Assembly: GCA_036897625.1 (NCBI GenBank)
Contig: JAYMTA010000022.1
Span: 31,253 to 95,252, forward strand
Reading direction: 5' to 3'
DNA: 64,000 nt
From: Pelargonium cotyledonis
Taxonomy: Eukaryota > Streptophyta > Magnoliopsida > Geraniales > Geraniaceae
Shown here: in pieces, positions 59,276-64,000 of the stretch
Layout of the letters: each line of letters opens with the position of its first letter
Position numbering within the stretch: the first letter of the stretch is position 1
Translations under genes and position numbers: made by a program
The notes under the pieces: generated by a model
The model's input: only the letters and a program-made list of their open reading frames with translations
Databases searched by the model: none
What the model was told of the DNA's origin: nothing

Positions 59276-60233
59276 TAGCTTACCTGAGATTCCTGATAAG
59301 TTTCTGTTTTACTGATATTTTTCATTCTTAATTTGGTAATTAAGAATTCAGGAATTCCGGGAATACAGTTTTAGAATTTCAGTTCAAGGAATTAAAAAGT
59401 GGGTAATTATCCTTTCCTAAATTGTGAATTCAAGAGTAAGTCATTTTGAAAGGGTAATTAAAGTGGGATTTCCTAAAAGTTTCTAATTCTAGTTTTAAAA
59501 TGAGGAATTCAAGATTCTAGTTTTAAAGTTTCCAAATAAGTAAGTTTTCAAAAATGGATTTCCTAAGAAATAGGAAAGATAGTTTTAATCATCATAATCA
59601 TCTTGAGCAGATAAATATCTTTTTCTTCTATACTCGAATGTTCCTTTTTGATATTCTACACAAACCCATTTTAAAGATACAACCCGTAGGTTTTAATGGG
59701 ATTGCCCGGGGAATTGAGTACAAATCTTAGTTAATATCCCTTAAAAGTTTTCTGGAAAAAGACACTTCTATTTGAAGTCCAGTTACTAAATGAAGTTCAA
59801 TCAAGAAAGATGTATCGGTCAAAATCTACCCTGCAGAATACGTAGCAAATTGAGTGTCAATCAAAGTAGTCTACAATTCTGAGGATTCAAGGAAGAGTAA
59901 AGGTGAAACCTCTCATACTTCTTAGGCCAAGGCTTTCTCATTGCGAACAAGATGTGGATACAACTTCATGGATTCGGGTACTCATCATTCTCTTGTTCCT
60001 TCTCTGTTCCTATTTCATTCTAAAGGAAGAGCTCGCTTAAGCCGTGTAGGCATCAGTATTAGTTTGACAGTTCTTCCTAATTGCCAAGTAGCATTTGACA
60101 CCAATTATTGACAAGTAAATTGTCTTCTTAGTACTATTCCTGAAACAGAAGTAAGGTTGGCTACCTTATTGTAGATGGATAGTCAGTCTCTATTTAATTG
60201 ATAATGGATTCTTTAGACAAGATTTTTTTTTCT

Positions 60234-60250
60234 CGTAAGTAGCTTAGAAA
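60234..60250 (+). repeat. Repeat R4, copy 3 (short)
   Basis: CGTAAGTAGCTTAGAAAG; matches the consensus over its first 13 bases with one difference. Confidence 0.4.
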
Positions 60251-60426
60251 GAATAGTTAGTGAAAACGCGCTTAGTATCTTTGCGCAAGAAAAAGGGCTA
60301 CTAGTACTCCTTGAATCCCCCTGTTTAAGTGAGGAAGAAGCCTATAAGAAAAAGGATTTCTCCCACTATGAAGTCTAGATTGGTTGCCTTAGTCTTTCCT
60401 TCTTAGTCTGGCACAAACGAGAAATC

Positions 60427-60461
60427 GTGGCCCAATTAGTTCAAATGCTTTCCGTTCCTTG
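60427..60461 (+). repeat. Repeat R3, copy 2
   Basis: GTGGCCCAATTAGTTCAAATGC then TTTCCGTTCCTTGG in shortened form; partner of 22746-22780. Confidence 0.55.
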
Positions 60462-60517
60462 GTCCAAGAGACAAGCTCTTCCCTCTTTCTTTACTCTAGC
60501 CAAGGTCTATCAATCTA

Positions 60518-60838
60518 GTGGTCTTTGGTTCCTTTCACTTAGCAACTAACAGCGAGGCAGAAACCGTTTTATCTAGCGCTTTTTGGTTCCTTTTTCCTAT
60601 TCCTAAGAACTTCAACTTATTAACTAGGCAAGGTTTATCTTGTCTGAACAAAGTGAGGAGGGAGGTCTTGAATAGACAATTGAGTTCTTGTTTCTTAGTT
60701 CCTATTACCAATACTTCTAGCTTTAGTCCAAGACAAGTAAACTTGCCTCAGTTTCTTCGGAGCCATAGCACTCCTTTTCAGTTCCTTCAACAAAATAACT
60801 TGCCTTTACTTCTTATTCCGGAAAGTCCCAATGCCTGA
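60518..60838 (+). CDS. Hypothetical frame of 106 residues, unidentified
   Basis: Second-longest open frame in the window; GTG start, no ATG near the start. It is Ser/Phe/Pro/Leu-rich with repeated FLFPIP, FLVPI and PFQFLQ strings that come from repeated TTCCTATTCC/GTTCCTT DNA words. It contains repeat R2 (60627-60667), which recurs at 63.8-63.96 kb outside any such frame. No recognisable domain. Most likely chance coding through T/C-rich repeats. Confidence 0.12.
   Translation: MVFGSFHLATNSEAETVLSSAFWFLFPIPKNFNLLTRQGLSCLNKVRREVLNRQLSSCFLVPITNTSSFSPRQVNLPQFLRSHSTPFQFLQQNNLPLLLIPESPNA
60627..60667 (+). repeat. Repeat R2, copy 1
   Basis: GGCAAGGTTTATCTTGTCTG then AACAAAGTGAGGAGGGAGG. Related copies at 63830-63880 and 63915-63962. 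Confidence 0.6.
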
Positions 60839-62238
60839 ATATATTACATAACCTGAGAGTCCCAAAGAATTAAGAGTCAAATTACCTATTGATATTGTTT
60901 AATCAGGACAAGGAATATAAACCAGTTAATATCTCCCAAGGCCAACTCCTATTCCTATTCTCCTATTCCTAGTATTTAATCAGTAAAAGATCAAGGACTT
61001 AGTAATAAAGAAGGCAAGATTTCTCTTGGGTTTAAGTTACCAATTCCTATTATACCAGGAGGACTCCCGCATAGGTAATATATACTGGTTCTCTAATACA
61101 TGGATTTCCTATTAATAAATAAGGGTAAAGTTTGACTTCTTAATAATCCTGGTAATTTACCCAAGGGACTTAGCCAAGATCTAAGAGTCTCAAGCTAAAG
61201 CCCTCCTCCTCAGTTCCTTCAGAGCTCTTACGAACCTTTTGTTGATTACTTACCTCCACGAACAGAGACCTCATACACGTACCTGACTCTTTTTAGGAAA
61301 CATATAGATGTCAAACCTATCAGACCCAATTTAGTAAAGGAAGTGACTCAGAAAAAGAAAAAAAGTAATCCAGTATAACTGTGAAAGTAAGAAAATTCTT
61401 GACTTTTTGCATGACCCTCTATAGGGGAAAGACGTTTGAGGACAAAAAACACGGGAAATTACAAAGTTGTTAATTTCAAAACAGGTCCACAGAGGGAAAT
61501 TGCTTGTTGATTCATTTCACATATATGTGTCTCCTACTTTTTTTGAAACAGGGAAGCTTTTCTTAGCTAAATTAGGTCCTATTGATTTTACCACAGTCGA
61601 AAATTGAACAGCCAAAAAAACGACTTCTCCTACGTAAAGGAACCCTTTCAAGGTCCGTTTTACAACAAAAAGTATGTTTCATATAGCTATAAAACTTCAA
61701 TTTCTATAAATCTAAATAAGGAATCCCAGTAGAAAGTCAAAGAGTCTTTTCTTTTCCTGTTTGCTTCTCATCCAGAATATAGTACAAGTGGTAGGAATTC
61801 CATTTCAAATCAAGAGCCCTATTTTCCTTTTCCGATTTAGCAAGGTAATCGAGTAAACAGGGGAGCACTAAAGTTGTCTTCATCGGGTATTTTTCTTAGA
61901 GGTCAGTTCTTCGAGAAAGTCTTATAACTAAAAGAAGTTACTATATATTTGGAAGTGTTAGATATTAAAAGCAGGAGAGTTCCTAAACCCCGAATTAGGT
62001 GTTTCTTGGAATAAAAGAATAGGCTGGTAAAGGCAAAGGAGTCTCTAGGGGTCCCGATTACTTAAAAGGGCAAATCGTTGTATAAGGGAAGGTGTTGTCT
62101 CTGGTCTTGCTTACTTGTCAGCACTGCTAATCCATAAAGGAAACCGTAAAACTAGGAAGGATAAAAGGCGGGAATCCCCTAACTCAGAAGGTAAGAAGGT
62201 AATAAACAGGCAAATTCTTTATCAAGTCCTAGCCTTTC

Positions 62239-62261
62239 CGTAAGTAACTTAGTGCAATTGC
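62239..62261 (+). repeat. Repeat R4, copy 4
   Basis: CGTAAGTAACTTAGTGCAAT, taken as the consensus; followed by TTGCTTCTTTCAGTTCC. Confidence 0.55.
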
Positions 62262-63099
62262 TTCTTTCAGTTCCTTTTCTAGTTAGATTCCCCGTAACCA
62301 GTACTCCCACATCTTTACAGTTCCTACCATCCTTAATGCCTTGCTCTACTCTTTCTTTATGAAGGCTAGACCTTTATACTTGTGGTATCTCTAGCAATGC
62401 TGTCGTCCTGAGCTCTCTTTATTAACCTATCAAAAAAGCACGTGAGGGGAAGAGAATTTCTTTTAGTATAAATAGCTTTGTATTGGGTTTCTAAATGTAC
62501 CAGCTTAGCTTCCTCTTATACTCTGAAAGGTTTGATTTGAGAGTTCTTTATTTAGGATCTGATATTCCCAGTTTTCGGGCCCTGAAAGTGAACAAAGGAA
62601 AGTAAGGCAAATGCAGTTTGCTTAGGAATGAAAACTTTAGTGAAGTAGCCTATGAGATCTTCGAATTGTGTGTTCCCTTGTTTCCAGTGTCCCTAAAGGT
62701 AAGAGAACTGTAAAGCTAAATGATAGGAATCTGATCTAGTGAAAGAAAAGGCAATTCAAGAAACTTAAGCTAAGGTTGCTTTTGTGTCCCTCTGTTTACA
62801 GAAATTCTAGGTTTTTACAAGCCCTACCTTAGTTTTTATAAGGAATCCAGATAACTAAAGTAGGTTTCGGTCCGTGTCAATTGGATTAAGGATATTTAGA
62901 TATTAAGTCTTAACTATAGTAGGGTTGGGAATATAAATAAGGCAAGGAGTCCTCCTTGTTCCTGAGTGAGCTTCGAATTAGAATTGCCAAGGAACAAGAC
63001 AAGGGTCCCAGCCGTATACTAAAAGGGTTTTCTTCTTTCAATCTTATTCACTCTTTTTAGTACTAGCAACAAGTCGGAATCAACTTATGTTCTCTTTTT

Positions 63100-63117
63100 C
63101 GTAAGTCACTTAGTTGT
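63100..63117 (+). repeat. Repeat R4, copy 5
   Basis: CGTAAGTCACTTAGTTGTAG; one difference from the consensus over its first 15 bases. Confidence 0.45.
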
Positions 63118-63794
63118 AGCTAGTAGTCTTTGTTAGTCTTACTTGTTGGGAGTTCCTATTTGGATTCCCTCTCTTATCTGGTAGTTGAGTTAGAGTGCTT
63201 TCCTTAATCGAAAACAAGGAAATTCGTTTCTAAGGCAACGCAAGTTGGGGTCTTCTTCTTGTAGCTTACTCTTGTTGATCTGTCTTATTAAGGAGATTTA
63301 TTCTTATACCATCTATTTGGGAATTCCAGTCGATTCTTCCTATCTGTAAAATCGAATGTATCTTATTTAGTTTAAGTACTTAGCAAATAGGTAATGAAGT
63401 AGGGAAGTGAATGACAAAGAAGCTATGTTTCTAGTAGGTGTTTTACTCCAGTAGTAGGGTTTTGTTTCCTAGTTCGTAAGGCTGCTTTCATACTCTCATT
63501 CTAGTAAAGCAAGGTGCTCTATTAAGTGCTGGCTCTAACCTTAAGAGACCTCTAAACTAGTGTTTTAAGCTATTCTAGATAGTCACTTCGTTTTCTATAA
63601 GGAATCCATACTCCGTCTTTCTCAGCCTTTATTCCTTTTGATGTCAATTTAGTTTAAGAAGCTATAAGGCAAGGAGTGCTTCTAACTAGAACGTTTCGAG
63701 TTTCCTTCTATTTATTTGATTGGTTCTGAACCGGGGTCTTATTAAACGAAATCTGTGTCTTTTATTCAAAGTGTATATAATATTTGACTTTTCA

Positions 63795-63965
63795 AGCATA
63801 GAATTGACTGGACTTCTGAGCGAAGAGAAGAGGCAAGTTTATCTTGGTTTGGCTCTGAACAAAGCAAACTGAGAAGGTTAGTTGCAAGCTTGGTTAAACG
63901 AAGTGAAGAAGTTAGTTATAGCTCTGAACAAAGTGAAGAGGAGGGAGGGTTTATCTTGTCAGGAA
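63795..63965 (+). repeat. Repeat R2, copies 2 and 3 in tandem
   Basis: GAGGCAAGTTTATCTTGG, then GGCTCTGAACAAAGCAAAC with GAGAAGG; then AACGAAGTGAAGAAG; then GCTCTGAACAAAGTGAAG, AGGAGGGAGGG and TTTATCTTGTC. Three imperfect units of a GAACAAAGTGAAGAGG type. The purine-rich unit recalls the GACTGAAGCGAAG motif in the cores of the A-D2 elements, although the link is only suggestive. Confidence 0.55.
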
Positions 63966-64000
63966 TTTGAATTACTTATATAGAAGAAATCCTTTCTTTA

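Larger units (their letters stand above)
59276..64000. other. Right-end region of different texture
   Basis: Fewer G+C palindromes and many TTCC, GTTCCTT and AAGTC words; TTTTAAAATGAGGAATTCAAG and neighbours around 59340-59560 repeat AATTCAAG/TTCTAGTTTTAA imperfectly. The CGTAAGTAACTTAG, GGCCCAATTAG and CTGAACAAAGTGAAGAGG repeats lie here, and the first two also occur near 22.8 kb. ACCTTGCTCTAC-like sequence at about 62340 echoes element copies C and D. No gene recognised except one low-confidence frame. Confidence 0.5.

Noticed and set aside
1-64000. CRISPR arrays, insertion sequences with transposase, phage or plasmid modules
   Set aside because: No regularly spaced direct repeats, no transposase-like frame with DDE or HUH motifs, and no structural-gene frames.

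Overview
The window looks like gene-poor, A+T-rich organellar DNA, most likely mitochondrial and most likely from the land-plant/green lineage, although the host cannot be fixed from this sequence. Three things point there: the only protein family I recognise is ATP synthase subunit 9 (atp9), encoded in mitochondria, and its fragment resembles the plant/green-algal form; there are many tRNA-like sequences of bacterial/plant-organelle type (Lys, Gln, Gly and others); and G+C is roughly one third by eye. No rRNA, core respiratory gene, CRISPR array, phage module or intact bacterial operon was seen. Almost every reading frame is closed within 60-120 codons, which is about what chance gives at this composition, so most of the 64 kb should be read as intergenic DNA.

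Layout. 1-58.8 kb is A+T-rich spacer studded with short G+C-rich palindromes (for example AAGGAATTCCTT and AAGGAGTCCT) and about twenty decayed tRNA-like pieces. The best of these are Lys(UUU)-like at 20.42 kb, Gln-like at 30.3 kb on the minus strand and Gly-like at 37.6 kb on the minus strand. The atp9-like sequence lies at 31.9-32.4 kb on the minus strand; it needs frame changes to be read and runs into a long unrelated C-terminal frame, so it is a pseudogene, a chimeric ORF, or a gene needing RNA-level repair. A dispersed repeat family occurs at 12.4, 34.7, 47.4, 51.1-52.5 and 58.85-59.27 kb (the last inverted). Each copy has a G+C-rich core containing a GACTGAAGCGAAG-like motif, a CCCACCAACTTCTTATTGACTTGC-like junction (given here in shortened form), and on the far side a short frame for a lysine-, serine- and glycine-rich peptide, in two copies next to a tRNA-like sequence.

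From about 59.3 kb to the end the texture changes: fewer short palindromes, more T/C-rich sequence, and several dispersed repeats (GTTCCTT-rich blocks, CGTAAGTAACTTAGTGCAA, CTGAACAAAGTGAAGAGG). The same texture and repeats appear as an island at 22.1-23.0 kb. No functional cooperation between genes can be claimed. The features most worth following are the repeat family with its basic peptide frames, the atp9-derived frame, and a tRNA population whose loops are better kept than its stems.
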